Below, piece by piece: positions 1 through 9,423 of a stretch of 64,000 nucleotides of DNA (positions are counted from its first letter, which is position 1; each line of letters starts with the position of its first letter). The stretch comes from Promethearchaeota archaeon (lineage in GTDB: Archaea; Asgardarchaeota; Lokiarchaeia; Sigyniarchaeales; SOKP01), in the NCBI GenBank assembly GCA_016840085.1, contig JAEOTA010000018.1:62001-126000 (forward strand), written 5' to 3'. Made by a program: the position numbers and the translations under genes. The notes beneath the pieces were generated by a model. It was not told where the DNA came from. It did not search any database and was given only the letters and a program-made list of their open reading frames with translations.

Positions 1-746
1 ATGACATCTACCAATTTATGAGTGAGATCATCTTCAGAACGGATACCGCTATCTAGAGTAATAGATGGTCTCGCGCATACAGGTGGTATAGGTAAGACTG
101 TAAATATAACCCATTCGAGTCTTGCGTTTTCAGGTGAAATTCCCAAAATCCTAAGATCAACATCACTCATTTTTTTAAGACGTTCTATAATCTCTATAGG
201 CGTTATTCTACGAGAACCCTTTCCTTCTTCTTCCTCATAAAAAGTAGTAGGTTTTTCTATAACTATTTTTTTTTTCATAGCGCCGCAAAATGGACATGTT
301 TTGGTCTTTCTTGCCCTTTTGAATACTATTTTAGCGGCATCTTCATCACCTTCGAAAAACAATTTTCGATGCTTAATTTGATCTTGTCTGAATTTTTCTT
401 TTTCTTCATCAGTAAGCAATAATCGAGAGCATTCAGGGCAAATTGATCGTAAAACTTTTAAAACTTTCTTTGCATAACCCACATGAATGACCGGGCGAGC
501 AAGCTCAATGTGTCCGAAATGACCCATGCAATTGCTTACAAGATTGCCGCAAGTCTGACAACGTTGTCCTGGTTCTATTGTGCCTAATCTCTGGTCCATT
601 AATCCGCTCGGTATCGGGAGACCATCCTCATCATAAGTATCAGCTGTAATTATTCTTGCGGCAGACATTTTTCTAATCTCATCTGGGCTTAATAACCCAA
701 ATTTGATTTTCTCAATCATTTTATTTCGAGAAAATGAATAACTCAT
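1..746 (-). CDS. rpo1N: DNA-directed RNA polymerase subunit Rpo1N (A'), N-terminal part, cut by window edge
   Basis: Reverse-strand frame read by hand; it is missing from the ORF track because its stop lies beyond base 1. It encodes the first 248 residues of the largest catalytic RNA polymerase subunit (clamp head region). The start MSYSFSRNKMIEKIKFG leads into the typical FGLLSPDEIRKMS segment. Zinc-binding clamp motifs follow: CQTCGNLVSNCMGHFGHIEL near residues 63-82, then CPEC and CPFC pairs around residues 102-160. A GAGGT Shine-Dalgarno lies 9 bases before the ATG at 746. No rpo2 or rpo1C is seen upstream; the gene transcribes out of the window to the left. The family is conserved enough that identification is near certain. 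Confidence 0.96.
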   Translation of the reverse strand, partial: MSYSFSRNKMIEKIKFGLLSPDEIRKMSAARIITADTYDEDGLPIPSGLMDQRLGTIEPGQRCQTCGNLVSNCMGHFGHIELARPVIHVGYAKKVLKVLRSICPECSRLLLTDEEKEKFRQDQIKHRKLFFEGDEDAAKIVFKRARKTKTCPFCGAMKKKIVIEKPTTFYEEEEGKGSRRITPIEIIERLKKMSDVDLRILGISPENARLEWVIFTVLPIPPVCARPSITLDSGIRSEDDLTHKLVDV

Positions 747-1040
747 AAGTTATATACCTCTATATTTATATTTTCAGTCAATTTCAGTGAAGAAGAAGGG
801 TATGTCATAGGAGAAAACATCCTCTATAATGGTTATAATATACAATATTTAAAAAATAAGATAACAAGTCTTCCACTGTAAATAGGATAAGATAGCAAAT
901 AATAAAAATTTTATTGTTTTCGGCTTATTTAATATTGTTATTAGCAATCTAAATCTAAATCAATAATTTGTTTTTTCAAAATAAACATTAATTCATGAAT
1001 ATTTAAATACTATTAAATTAAAGTATCCACTTGAGTAAAA

Positions 1041-1865
1041 ATGGGATCAAATAATGAAAAAGAAGAAATGATTGTTAAAAAATATCCGAAAACTCATAAA
1101 TTAATGTTTGATATGCTAGATTTAAGTTTACAACTCCATCATGTTCATGTGATTGCACAAGTCGATGTTGATTTAGTTTTAAGACTCTTAGAACAATATA
1201 AGGATAATCAAAATGAAAAGCTATCCTTTACAGGTTATCTCATTTATGTAATTTCTAGAGCAATCGAGAAATATAAGGATGCTCATGCTATACGAGTTGG
1301 TCTTAAGAGATATATTTTTAATGATGTAGATGTGCACATTATTATAGAAAGAGAAACAAAAGATGGTGAACTAGTTCCAACAAGTCATATTATTCGTCAA
1401 GCTAACCGTAAATCCCTCCTCGAAATTCATAATGAAATCCGAAATGCACAAGAGCAAAGTATTGAGGGGTTAGTAGGTCTTGGAACGAGAAGAGAGAAGC
1501 TGCAAAAGTTATTTAGTTCATTTCCTGGGTTTTTACGGAAAAAAATCTTAAAAAGAATGCTGAAAAAACCTAAAATGATGAAAAAAAATATAGGCACTGT
1601 TTGTGTTACTGCTGTAGGAATGTTAACTAAAGATATAAGGACTATTGGAATGCCAATTCCTGTCCAGCCGTGGCCCATCCAATTCTCAATAGGGTGTTTA
1701 GATAAAAGATTTAAGATGATAAATGGAAAAATGATTGAACGAGATGTTCTTAATGTATCGATTACTTTTGATCATGATGTTATACAGGGAGGTGTTATAA
1801 CGAGGTTCCTTACTGAAATTTATAATATGGTTGAATCTGGTTTTGGATTAAAACAAACACTCTGA
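1041..1865 (+). CDS. 2-oxoacid dehydrogenase E2-type acyltransferase catalytic domain protein
   Basis: 274 residues matching only the C-terminal catalytic (chloramphenicol-acetyltransferase-like) domain of 2-oxoacid dehydrogenase E2 proteins, which move an acyl group between lipoamide and CoA. There is no lipoyl domain and no E1/E3-binding domain, so the protein is about half the size of a full E2. Visible features are an early substrate-channel region (HHVHVIAQVDVD), the central FTGYLIYVISRAIEKY helix and the C-terminal FDHDVIQGG motif. In the normal family that motif reads DHRxxDG; here the His is kept but the Asp is Gln. No E1 or E3 genes lie beside it, so an acyl-CoA or other small-molecule acyltransferase role is as likely as an oxoacid dehydrogenase role. 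Confidence 0.8.
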   Translation: MGSNNEKEEMIVKKYPKTHKLMFDMLDLSLQLHHVHVIAQVDVDLVLRLLEQYKDNQNEKLSFTGYLIYVISRAIEKYKDAHAIRVGLKRYIFNDVDVHIIIERETKDGELVPTSHIIRQANRKSLLEIHNEIRNAQEQSIEGLVGLGTRREKLQKLFSSFPGFLRKKILKRMLKKPKMMKKNIGTVCVTAVGMLTKDIRTIGMPIPVQPWPIQFSIGCLDKRFKMINGKMIERDVLNVSITFDHDVIQGGVITRFLTEIYNMVESGFGLKQTL

Positions 1866-1969
1866 AGTTTAGATATATTAGATTTTAAACCCTTAAAAAA
1901 GAATTTTGTAATTATTAAATTGTATCTCAAACAACGCTTTAATTAATTGATATATTTAATTACATAATA

Positions 1970-2590
1970 ATGAAGACAATAGATGTTTTTAGGAGTAAAA
2001 TTGTTATTTTTATTATTCAAATAGCAATTTTAAGTTTATTAATATATATATTTAATTATAGATTTGTGTTAAATCTTCAATTATATCCTCCTACCTCTGA
2101 TACTACAGAAGATCAAATCGCTATTATTGAGTTTTTAGCAGCCTATTTAATGTATGAAGACTTAACTGATGCATTTTTTATATATATATGCTGGTCCTTA
2201 ATTTCAATAATTCCTACTATTATTTATGATGATTATATAAAAGCTTTTAAGATGAATTTAATTACATTTCTATTTCTTAATTTCTTTTTTTATATTTTCT
2301 TATACAGGCATGTAAATTACTATTTTAGAGAAAATTTTTCAATTATATTTACAAAAACCTATATTACAGGAATAATAATTACAATTTTATCTATAGAGAT
2401 CTCTTTAATTTTAAAAAAATTCAGAAAACCTAAATCTGAAGAAGAATTAGAAGATTTACAAATTATTACAAATAAGATTAGAACAAAATGTCCAAATTGT
2501 GGAACTGAATTTAATTCTATTCCTCAATTTTGTTATAACTGTAATACAAGAATCATTAAAGACACAGAAAAAAATGTTAGAATCGAATAG
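1970..2590 (+). CDS. Membrane protein with C-terminal zinc ribbon
   Basis: 206 residues of unknown function. Four hydrophobic segments are visible at roughly residues 10-30, 62-85, 90-112 and 120-147. A charged cytoplasmic linker follows, then a zinc ribbon (CPNCGTEFN...CYNCNTR) near residues 175-197. The ATG follows an AT-rich leader with no Shine-Dalgarno, so the transcript may be leaderless. Its end overlaps the start of the next gene by 17 bases, suggesting co-transcription with the acyl-CoA synthetase-like pair. A single zinc ribbon on a small membrane protein is a common archaeal architecture and does not identify a role. Confidence 0.7.
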   Translation: MKTIDVFRSKIVIFIIQIAILSLLIYIFNYRFVLNLQLYPPTSDTTEDQIAIIEFLAAYLMYEDLTDAFFIYICWSLISIIPTIIYDDYIKAFKMNLITFLFLNFFFYIFLYRHVNYYFRENFSIIFTKTYITGIIITILSIEISLILKKFRKPKSEEELEDLQIITNKIRTKCPNCGTEFNSIPQFCYNCNTRIIKDTEKNVRIE

Positions 2591-4040
2591 AAATATACAG
2601 TCTTTAGAATTGTTGTTTAAACCTAGAAATGTAGTAATTTATAGAGTGAGCAAGGCGGTTGATTTTTTTGTAAAAGGATTTAAACGACAAGGATTTAACT
2701 TAGAAAAGTTATATTTGATATCCCCTAAGGAAGATTCATTTTTAGGGCTTAAATGTTATAAAACCTTTGATGAGATTCCAGTAGAAACGATTGACCTTGT
2801 TATATTATCTATTAGAAGAGACTTACTTATTCAAACTCTACAAGAGGTCCTTTCAAAAAAGAAGATACATTTCATTCATATCTTTACTGCGGGTACAGGG
2901 GAATTTGACGATATAGGTATGGAAATTGAAAGGAATTTAAAAAAGATATTAGAGGATTATAGCAATACCAGAAGTATTGGACCTAATTGTATGGGAATTT
3001 ATAGTCCACAAGGGAAAACCGCTTATTATTCCTCTTTTCCTGTAGAACCCGGAAATATTGGTTTAATCTTTCAATCTGGAGATTTACACTCAAAAATGAT
3101 TAAATTTGGTTCTCGTAGATATAATCTTTGCTTTTCTATTGGTGTAAGTATTGGTAATTGTGTGGATATTCAAATTTCTGAAATTTTGAGTTATTTGAAT
3201 GAAGATGATAATACTGATGTAATTTGCGTTTATTTTGAAGGGATATCTCCCTTTCATAAAAATGAAGGGAAAAAATTATTAGAAGTTTTAAGAAAAATAA
3301 AAAAACCCGTTCTATTTATGAGAGGTGGAAAGACTGAACGAGGACAGACTGCTGTTTTATCACATACAGGATCTATGGCAACAAAGAAGAATATCTGGAA
3401 CGCTATATATAAACAAACACCTATTATAGAAGTTCCTTCCTCATTAGACGATTTAATTGATATTGTTTATTTGTTTTCTAATTATTTTAATCGTTACAAG
3501 AAGCTTAAAAAAAAGATTGAATATCCTATTAATAAACGGTCATTAGTTATCCTTTGGTCAGGTGGTTTTGGAATATTAGCTACTGATATGCTAATAGAAT
3601 TAGGCTTAGAAGTACCTCATTTCAAAGGTGAAACTCTGAAAAAACTTAATGAGATCTATCCAATACGAGTAGGTAGTTTATCTAATCCTTTAGATCTACC
3701 TTTTGTAACATACCAAAAAGAACTTGTAGAAGTTACTAAAGCCGCTATCGATGAAAACATTAGTTTGGTATTACTAGAAACAGATGCTTGGAAGAATATA
3801 GAAGGTGAGCGTTTTAAAGGATATTATAAGAACCTATTAGAAATAAAAGATTATGTAGAAAACCAAAATAAAATTTTTGTTATCATCTTACATCAATATC
3901 CTAGCGAATCTCGAAAAATATTCAGTGATATGCTTCTTAAAGACAATTTTCTTGTTTACCCCTCCCTTGAAGCTGCGGCTAAATCATTTCTGAAATTATA
4001 TGAATATGGGGAAGAAGTAAGGAATTCGAAGAAATCTTAA
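2574..4040 (+). CDS. ADP-forming acyl-CoA synthetase, alpha-type (CoA-binding plus ligase domains), copy 1
   Basis: Resembles the alpha subunit of ADP-forming acetate/acyl-CoA ligase, which converts acyl-CoA, ADP and phosphate to acid, CoA and ATP. An N-terminal CoA-binding Rossmann domain (about residues 8-135, ending GPNCMGIY) is followed by succinyl-CoA-ligase-like domains containing the phosphohistidine motif AVLSHTGSMA. The track start at 2499 is too early: the paralogue next door begins just before the shared SLE-LLFKPRNVVIY stretch, so the ATG at 2574 (MLESNRNIQ) is preferred, giving 488 residues. There is no ATP-grasp (beta) domain in the protein or next to it. It overlaps the upstream membrane-protein gene by 17 bases. 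Confidence 0.82.
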   Translation: MLESNRNIQSLELLFKPRNVVIYRVSKAVDFFVKGFKRQGFNLEKLYLISPKEDSFLGLKCYKTFDEIPVETIDLVILSIRRDLLIQTLQEVLSKKKIHFIHIFTAGTGEFDDIGMEIERNLKKILEDYSNTRSIGPNCMGIYSPQGKTAYYSSFPVEPGNIGLIFQSGDLHSKMIKFGSRRYNLCFSIGVSIGNCVDIQISEILSYLNEDDNTDVICVYFEGISPFHKNEGKKLLEVLRKIKKPVLFMRGGKTERGQTAVLSHTGSMATKKNIWNAIYKQTPIIEVPSSLDDLIDIVYLFSNYFNRYKKLKKKIEYPINKRSLVILWSGGFGILATDMLIELGLEVPHFKGETLKKLNEIYPIRVGSLSNPLDLPFVTYQKELVEVTKAAIDENISLVLLETDAWKNIEGERFKGYYKNLLEIKDYVENQNKIFVIILHQYPSESRKIFSDMLLKDNFLVYPSLEAAAKSFLKLYEYGEEVRNSKKS

Positions 4041-4211
4041 GTAGAATTAAGGATTGAAATTTATAATTGTAGAATTTTTCTCTATGTTTTTAGAATATTT
4101 AATTTCAATTTAATTAGAGTTATATAGAATATAATCTAAAAATCTAAAATAAATGATTAATTTGAAAATAATTAAAATATCTTTCTAATAGACATAATAG
4201 TTGTATTGCTC

Positions 4212-5690
4212 ATGACTGAAGCTAGAGAGGGAAAATCTTTAGAATTTTTGTTCAAACCTAGAAATGTAGTTATATTTGAAGCAAAAGAGAAGTTAGGATA
4301 CTTTATAGGAGGTTTTAGATCACAAGGATACAATATGGATAACCTATATTTAATTTCCCCTTCCAAAGATGAATTATTTGGGATAAAGTGTTATAAATCT
4401 CTTGATGATATTCCTACTGACACAATTGATCTATTGATTTTAGCTATAAGAAGAGAGTTCCTAATTGAATCTTTGCAAGATATCACATCTAAGAAGAAGG
4501 TCAATTTTATTCATATTTTTACAGCTGGAACTGGGGAATTTGATGAAGTTGGATTAAATATTGAAACTCAATTGAAGGAATTTTTCGATAATCATGTTGA
4601 AATACGTGCTGTAGGTCCAAATTGCATGGGTATTTATTGTCCAACAGGGCATAGCGCATATCTACCTATGTTCCCTACAGATGATGGAAATATAGGCTTA
4701 ATATATCATTCTGGGGATTTACATTCTAGAGTTATTAGGTATGGGTATAGTAGATACCGTCTCACATTTTCGAAAGGAGCCAGCATAGGCAATTGTGTTA
4801 GTTTGCAAGTTGCAGATTTTTTAGATTATTATAATAAAGATGAAGATATTGATATTATAAGCATATATTTTGAAGGTTTCCCTAGATATCAAGAATATGA
4901 AGGGAGAAAATTATTTAATCTCGCGAAATCTATGCGAAAACCTATTTTATTCTTAAGAGGAGGAATAACAAAACGGGCACAAGCAGCTGTCTTATCACAT
5001 ACATGTTCTCTGGGAACAAGCGATAGAATTTGGAAGGCTGTATATGAACAAACTCCATTAATCGAAGTTGGAAGTTCTTTAGACGAAATGATCGATGATA
5101 TGTTTATTTTTCATAGTTTTTTTAAAAAGTATAGAGATTTGCCATTAAAAGAGCAAATTAAAAGATATCCGCAAGGGAAAGACGCTTTAGTTATTTTATG
5201 GTCAGGAGGATTGGGAATACTTGATACAGATACTTTAACTAAAATTGGGATTAATTTGCCTTTATTTGATGAAAACGCCATAGAAAGATTAAGAAAAGTT
5301 TATCCTATTAGTGTTGGTTCTCTAAATAATCCGCTAGATCTGCCTTGGGTTTCTCGATCTCAACAATATTTAGATTTATGTAAAGCTGTAATAACAGAAA
5401 ATGTAGATCTTGTAATATTGCATACTAATGCTTGGGGCGGAAGAAATAAAGAGAGATTTGAAAAACATTTTAATAATCTAAAGCAAATAAGAGATCATAC
5501 CGAATCTTTAGGCAAGATGCTAATCTTAATCTTAGCTGAAACACCACATCAGTATCGAAATGATTATTATGAGCTTCTTATCAATCATGATTTTATTGTC
5601 TATCCTACCCTTGAAAGAGGAGCGAAATCTTTTTTAAAATTATATGAATTTGGTAAGAGATTAGAAAGATTAAATAAAAAGGATAACTAA
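4212..5690 (+). CDS. ADP-forming acyl-CoA synthetase, alpha-type, copy 2 (tandem paralogue)
   Basis: Clear paralogue of the preceding gene, same length class (492 residues) and same order of domains: N-terminal CoA-binding domain beginning EFLFKPRNVVIF, GPNCMGIY loop, ligase domain with AVLSHTCSLG. The catalytic His is kept, but the following Gly of the usual HTG is Cys. The track start is a TTG at 4206; the ATG two codons later (MTEAREGKS) is used here. About 170 bases separate the copies, and the DMT transporter begins 4 bases after its stop, so those two are probably co-transcribed. As with copy 1, no ATP-grasp partner is nearby. The substrate cannot be read from the sequence. Confidence 0.82.
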   Translation: MTEAREGKSLEFLFKPRNVVIFEAKEKLGYFIGGFRSQGYNMDNLYLISPSKDELFGIKCYKSLDDIPTDTIDLLILAIRREFLIESLQDITSKKKVNFIHIFTAGTGEFDEVGLNIETQLKEFFDNHVEIRAVGPNCMGIYCPTGHSAYLPMFPTDDGNIGLIYHSGDLHSRVIRYGYSRYRLTFSKGASIGNCVSLQVADFLDYYNKDEDIDIISIYFEGFPRYQEYEGRKLFNLAKSMRKPILFLRGGITKRAQAAVLSHTCSLGTSDRIWKAVYEQTPLIEVGSSLDEMIDDMFIFHSFFKKYRDLPLKEQIKRYPQGKDALVILWSGGLGILDTDTLTKIGINLPLFDENAIERLRKVYPISVGSLNNPLDLPWVSRSQQYLDLCKAVITENVDLVILHTNAWGGRNKERFEKHFNNLKQIRDHTESLGKMLILILAETPHQYRNDYYELLINHDFIVYPTLERGAKSFLKLYEFGKRLERLNKKDN

Positions 5691-5694
5691 TTCA

Positions 5695-6672
5695 ATGCTA
5701 GGAGAACTTATCGCGATTTTAGCTGTGCTGACATTTGTCGGATCTAATGTTATATTTCGCAAAACTGAGAAGGAAGTTAGTCCAACTTTTATAAACTTCT
5801 TTCGAACAGGTATAGGCACTTTAACATTTTTTCTTATAATTATCTTTTTGAACCAATTAAATCTTATTTTCATAATTCCATGGGAATTATGGTTTCTATT
5901 AATCTTGAGTTTCATCTTTGGTCAAGTGATCGGAGATACAGCTTATTTCACTGCTCAGAAAGAGCTTGGAACAACCATAACTCTTGCTATTTCAATGACA
6001 TTTCCCCTTTTTACCTTCATATTATCTTTAATTTTTCTTAAAAGTCCGTTTAAATTCAATTTGATTTTATCACTAATTTTGATTGGATTTGGAATAACTA
6101 TTATTGGAAGTTCCAAAATAAATTCTGAAAATTCAAAACAGGAAAAGAATCTTACCTTAAATAGCTCTATTAAAAATAGATTTCGAGACATTTTTAGGAA
6201 GGATGTAATCAAAGCAATAGGTTTTTGTTTTATAGCGTCTCTCGGGTGGGCAGTTGGGGCTGTTATAATTGAATTTGCAACTGCTCAAATAGATCAGATT
6301 ATTCATATTGAAGAACTAAGTTCTATTGTAGGAAATGTAATCAGATTCCCATTTGCACTATTAATCTTAGGCTCAATGGTGTTGAGAGAAAATTATTTAA
6401 ACAAAAATAATGAAATTTTATCTAATAAAAAGAAGTCTCTTCGCACCTGGATTTTATTGATAGTTGCCTCAATTATTGGGACTTCTTTGGGAGCATATCT
6501 ATATACTGAATCCGTACATATAGCAGGAGCAAATATTGTATCATTGATTGCTAGCGCGAGCCCTTTATTCGCACTCCCGTTGACATACTTAGTAAATAAG
6601 GAAAAAATTTCTAAATTTGGTTTTATTGGCGTAATTTTAACTATTGCAGGCGTATTAGTTATCTTGATATAA
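5695..6672 (+). CDS. EamA/DMT-family transporter
   Basis: 325 residues with about ten hydrophobic helices arranged as two EamA repeats (about residues 1-135 and 170-325), joined by a charged cytoplasmic loop (SENSKQEKN region). The start MLGELIAILAVLTFVGSNVIF is typical of drug/metabolite transporters, and the second repeat ends with the common G-hinge helix GFIGVILTIAGVLVILI. It probably moves small metabolites across the cytoplasmic membrane. It starts 4 bases after the upstream acyl-CoA synthetase-like gene, with an AAGGATAA ribosome-binding sequence inside that gene's end, so it is likely translated from the same mRNA. It converges on the KARI-like gene, only 5 bases away. Confidence 0.85.
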   Translation: MLGELIAILAVLTFVGSNVIFRKTEKEVSPTFINFFRTGIGTLTFFLIIIFLNQLNLIFIIPWELWFLLILSFIFGQVIGDTAYFTAQKELGTTITLAISMTFPLFTFILSLIFLKSPFKFNLILSLILIGFGITIIGSSKINSENSKQEKNLTLNSSIKNRFRDIFRKDVIKAIGFCFIASLGWAVGAVIIEFATAQIDQIIHIEELSSIVGNVIRFPFALLILGSMVLRENYLNKNNEILSNKKKSLRTWILLIVASIIGTSLGAYLYTESVHIAGANIVSLIASASPLFALPLTYLVNKEKISKFGFIGVILTIAGVLVILI

Positions 6673-6677
6673 ACCTA

Positions 6678-7757
6678 TTATATATAATATTGCTCAAAGA
6701 GTTTTATTTCATGCTCTATATCTTTAAGCGTCTCCAATTCTTCTTTAGTAGGAGATTCTTCTTCATAAATATCATATATCTTTAAATTTAAATTCTTTCT
6801 GACTAATTTTTCTAATTTATTAATCTTTTGTTTAGTAGCAAAAAATTTAATCATTTTAAATTTCAACTTTGTCATCTTTTTTTCCCATTCTTTTGTGAAC
6901 TCTCCATTTTGAATATTTTTTAAAATAGATTCCATCACTGGTTTTACAGGCAGCTTCCTAAATTTGATTCCTCTGCTCATTGCCCCATATTGACTTGTTT
7001 GCGAATGGAAATCGACTTGTTTTATTAATCCAACATCAGCCATTTTTTTATACGTATAGGACATTTCATTGCTCATATACATCTCAACTAATACTGCCTC
7101 AGGAGGATATCCAGCATCTATGAGCGTATAAATAGCTGATAATAGTACTCGACCAAATGCAGGCCCAAATCCTTGTTCATTAAATAAATCTAATTCTGCT
7201 TCTTGTTTAAAAGTCAATTCTATTGCTCCTTTCTTCAAAGTTCCGATTGCTTTAGCTAAAGCTAGTAAAATTTCTAATGCGTTTCCAGAAAAGTCTTTCT
7301 CAATAGCTATAAAACTAAAAAAACCATTTTTATTGAGATAATTTTCTCTAACACCTACACCAATCATTCTCGGAGCTAATAACAATATATCCACATCTTT
7401 AGGATGTTTAATTAGTTTAAATCCTATGTTATATCCACTAGCAAAAACTAAAGCACTCTGAGATTTCAAGTTTGGTCTAATCTGAGTTTCAAATACAACA
7501 TTCATAATTTCATCGGGAATAAGAAGAAAAGTTATATCACTCTTGTTGACAGCTTCCTCAATTGAGAATGTAGAAAATCCATCGTTTATTGCCATTTGTT
7601 TAAACCTATCCGATCTATTACCAATAATTACATTTAAACCAGAATCTCTTAAATTAAGTGCTTGGGCTCTTCCTTGATTGCCATAACCTATCATGGCAAT
7701 CGTTTTATCTTTTAAAAATGAAAGATTTCCATCATTCTCATGATATATATTTACCAT
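6678..7757 (-). CDS. Ketol-acid reductoisomerase (KARI)-like protein, divergent
   Basis: 359 residues. N-terminal NADP-binding Rossmann fold with MIGYGNQGRAQA (about residues 22-33), LLIPDE, and an APRMIGVGVRENY loop where canonical KARI has APKGPG-type residues. The C-terminal knotted domain keeps the first metal-ligand region (AELDLFNEQGFGP), an Asp-Leu-Phe-x-Glu signature, and HSQTSQYG in place of the usual ISNTAEYG. The second metal-ligand helix (LVEMYMSNEM) keeps one Glu but not the usual Glu-x3-Glu spacing. Branched-chain amino acid biosynthesis is therefore possible but not assured. No acetolactate synthase or dihydroxyacid dehydratase genes are near. The extended basic C-terminus after residue 300 is unusual. 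It may be a side-branch enzyme on a related keto-acid. Confidence 0.72.
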   Translation of the reverse strand: MVNIYHENDGNLSFLKDKTIAMIGYGNQGRAQALNLRDSGLNVIIGNRSDRFKQMAINDGFSTFSIEEAVNKSDITFLLIPDEIMNVVFETQIRPNLKSQSALVFASGYNIGFKLIKHPKDVDILLLAPRMIGVGVRENYLNKNGFFSFIAIEKDFSGNALEILLALAKAIGTLKKGAIELTFKQEAELDLFNEQGFGPAFGRVLLSAIYTLIDAGYPPEAVLVEMYMSNEMSYTYKKMADVGLIKQVDFHSQTSQYGAMSRGIKFRKLPVKPVMESILKNIQNGEFTKEWEKKMTKLKFKMIKFFATKQKINKLEKLVRKNLNLKIYDIYEEESPTKEELETLKDIEHEIKLFEQYYI

Positions 7758-7832
7758 TCTAATAAACCTCTAATATAAAGAGTATCTTGAAAAATATCTC
7801 CGAAAAAATAATAACTCGATTACATAACTTTA

Positions 7833-8438
7833 TTAAATTTTGTCGTAATCCAAATTATTTTTCTCTAAAATCTTAGTAACTAATTCTTTAAAAATAAGAT
7901 CGATATTATAATTCTCTTTTGAAGATGTCTTATAAAAATCTGCTTCTTTATGTCGTTTCATAAATCGATTTACAACTAAGTCATCTACTCTTGTTTTCTC
8001 ATCAGCAATTTTAACAAGATCATATTTAGTACCAACACACATCCTTGATGTCTCACCATGATTATATTCGCCTAATCTCTCATACCACCAATCCAATCTT
8101 AAGAGAGTTTGAAGATCTACTAAATCAAAAACCATAAATATTCCATTTGCACCATTAATATAATATGGAAACAGCTTTTTAAATTGTTCACGTCCACCAA
8201 AATCCCAAATACTAATTCTCACATATGTTTCTTCGCCATTTACTATTATTGGAAGATCATATGTGTAAAACTCGATTCCTAATGTTTCTTTTGTATTAAC
8301 ATCAAATGTATCGAAACATAATCGTTTTGCAATACATGTTTTCCCTACTCTTTCTTGCCCCAAAATGACGATCTTAAAAATATAGATTGGTTTCTTCCTA
8401 TTTTCAACGCTAGAGAGTGGGTTTTCTTCTGCGGTCAT
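7833..8438 (-). CDS. Ras/Rab-like small GTPase
   Basis: 201 residues with the G1 P-loop GQERVGKT (about residues 27-34), G2 in the TKETLGIEF stretch, G3 WDFGGREQF, G4 TKYD and G5 TSSKENY. These give a complete GTPase fold of the type expanded in Asgard archaea. Ras family members carry Gln after DxxG (DTAGQ); here the position is Arg, so intrinsic hydrolysis may be slow or GAP-dependent by another residue. There is a 17-residue polar N-terminal extension and no C-terminal prenylation cysteine. It stands alone between divergent and convergent neighbours. Its partner is unknown; the roadblock protein elsewhere in the window is a candidate class of regulator. Confidence 0.93.
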   Translation of the reverse strand: MTAEENPLSSVENRKKPIYIFKIVILGQERVGKTCIAKRLCFDTFDVNTKETLGIEFYTYDLPIIVNGEETYVRISIWDFGGREQFKKLFPYYINGANGIFMVFDLVDLQTLLRLDWWYERLGEYNHGETSRMCVGTKYDLVKIADEKTRVDDLVVNRFMKRHKEADFYKTSSKENYNIDLIFKELVTKILEKNNLDYDKI

Positions 8439-8635
8439 AAAAAAATTTAATAGTGTGTTAATTAATAAATTTTAAACTTTATAATAAAAAAACAATAAGG
8501 GATTTATAAATTTTTAACATTCTAATTTAAATTATTATTTTTTTCACTTAGTTTTTAAATCTTTTAATAATATTTTTAGACTATATCTAGAAATTATTTT
8601 TTATTAAAATTTTCTGTAATTAATGATTCTATGTG

Positions 8636-9409
8636 ATGGATGTGAAAAACGAAGATTTGCTCAATTTTTTCATATCTGAAGCTGACCACCCGTTCTCAGG
8701 GTGGGATTTTTCCTATATTAGCGACAGAGTTGTAAATACACCTTTAACTTGGAGTTATACAAGTAATATATTACCACAAATAAGGAAGGTAGATTCTCTT
8801 TTAGATATAGGGACAGGTGGTGGAGAATATTTATCTTCATTTGTACCTCTACCAAATCATACATGCGCAACTGAAGGATATAAACCCAATGTACCTATAG
8901 CAAGAAATCAATTAGAACCATTAGGGGTGAAAGTGGTATACTGTAAAGATGATGAGAATCTTCCCTTTAATGATGGAGAATTTGATTTAGTCATTAATCG
9001 GCATGAATCCTATTCCCCCAAGGAAGTTTATAGAATCCTTAAGTCTGAAGGAGTGTTTATTACCCAACAAGTTGGAGATAAAAATGATTCAAAACTCCGA
9101 CTTGTGTTAACCGGTAAAGAAGAATTAGAAGTCTTTATAGAATGGAATTTGGATTTCGCATCAAAAGAATTAGAACAAATTGGTTTCCAAATAATAGAAG
9201 GTTATGAAGATATAACATCGACGCGAATCTTTGATGTCGGAGCCATAGTGTTTTATTTTAAAGCTATACCCTGGGAATTACCTGACTTCTCCGTAAAGAA
9301 ATATTATAATAAATTGATTGAAATTCATAACCATATTGCTGATAAGGGATACTTAGATTTAGACGATAATAATCACAGATTTTTAATAAAAGCAAAAAAA
9401 CCTAAATAA
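8636..9409 (+). CDS. Class I SAM-dependent methyltransferase
   Basis: 257 residues. Motif I LLDIGTGGGEYL (about residues 56-67) binds S-adenosylmethionine. An acidic motif II region (CATEGY), the DGEFDLVINRH strand IV region and EVYRILKSEGVF complete the Rossmann-like core. An N-terminal helical segment with an aromatic FSGWDFS motif precedes it. The track start is a GTG at 8633; the ATG directly after it is preferred. The protein resembles UbiE/COG2226-type small-molecule methyltransferases, and the substrate cannot be read from sequence. It is divergent from the GTPase and convergent with the phosphoesterase, 14 bases apart. Confidence 0.82.
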   Translation: MDVKNEDLLNFFISEADHPFSGWDFSYISDRVVNTPLTWSYTSNILPQIRKVDSLLDIGTGGGEYLSSFVPLPNHTCATEGYKPNVPIARNQLEPLGVKVVYCKDDENLPFNDGEFDLVINRHESYSPKEVYRILKSEGVFITQQVGDKNDSKLRLVLTGKEELEVFIEWNLDFASKELEQIGFQIIEGYEDITSTRIFDVGAIVFYFKAIPWELPDFSVKKYYNKLIEIHNHIADKGYLDLDDNNHRFLIKAKKPK

Positions 9410-9423
9410 GAGTGTCGATCTAA

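Noticed and set aside
22-240. Plus-strand ORF at the left edge
   Set aside because: It is antisense to the clearly coding rpo1N frame.
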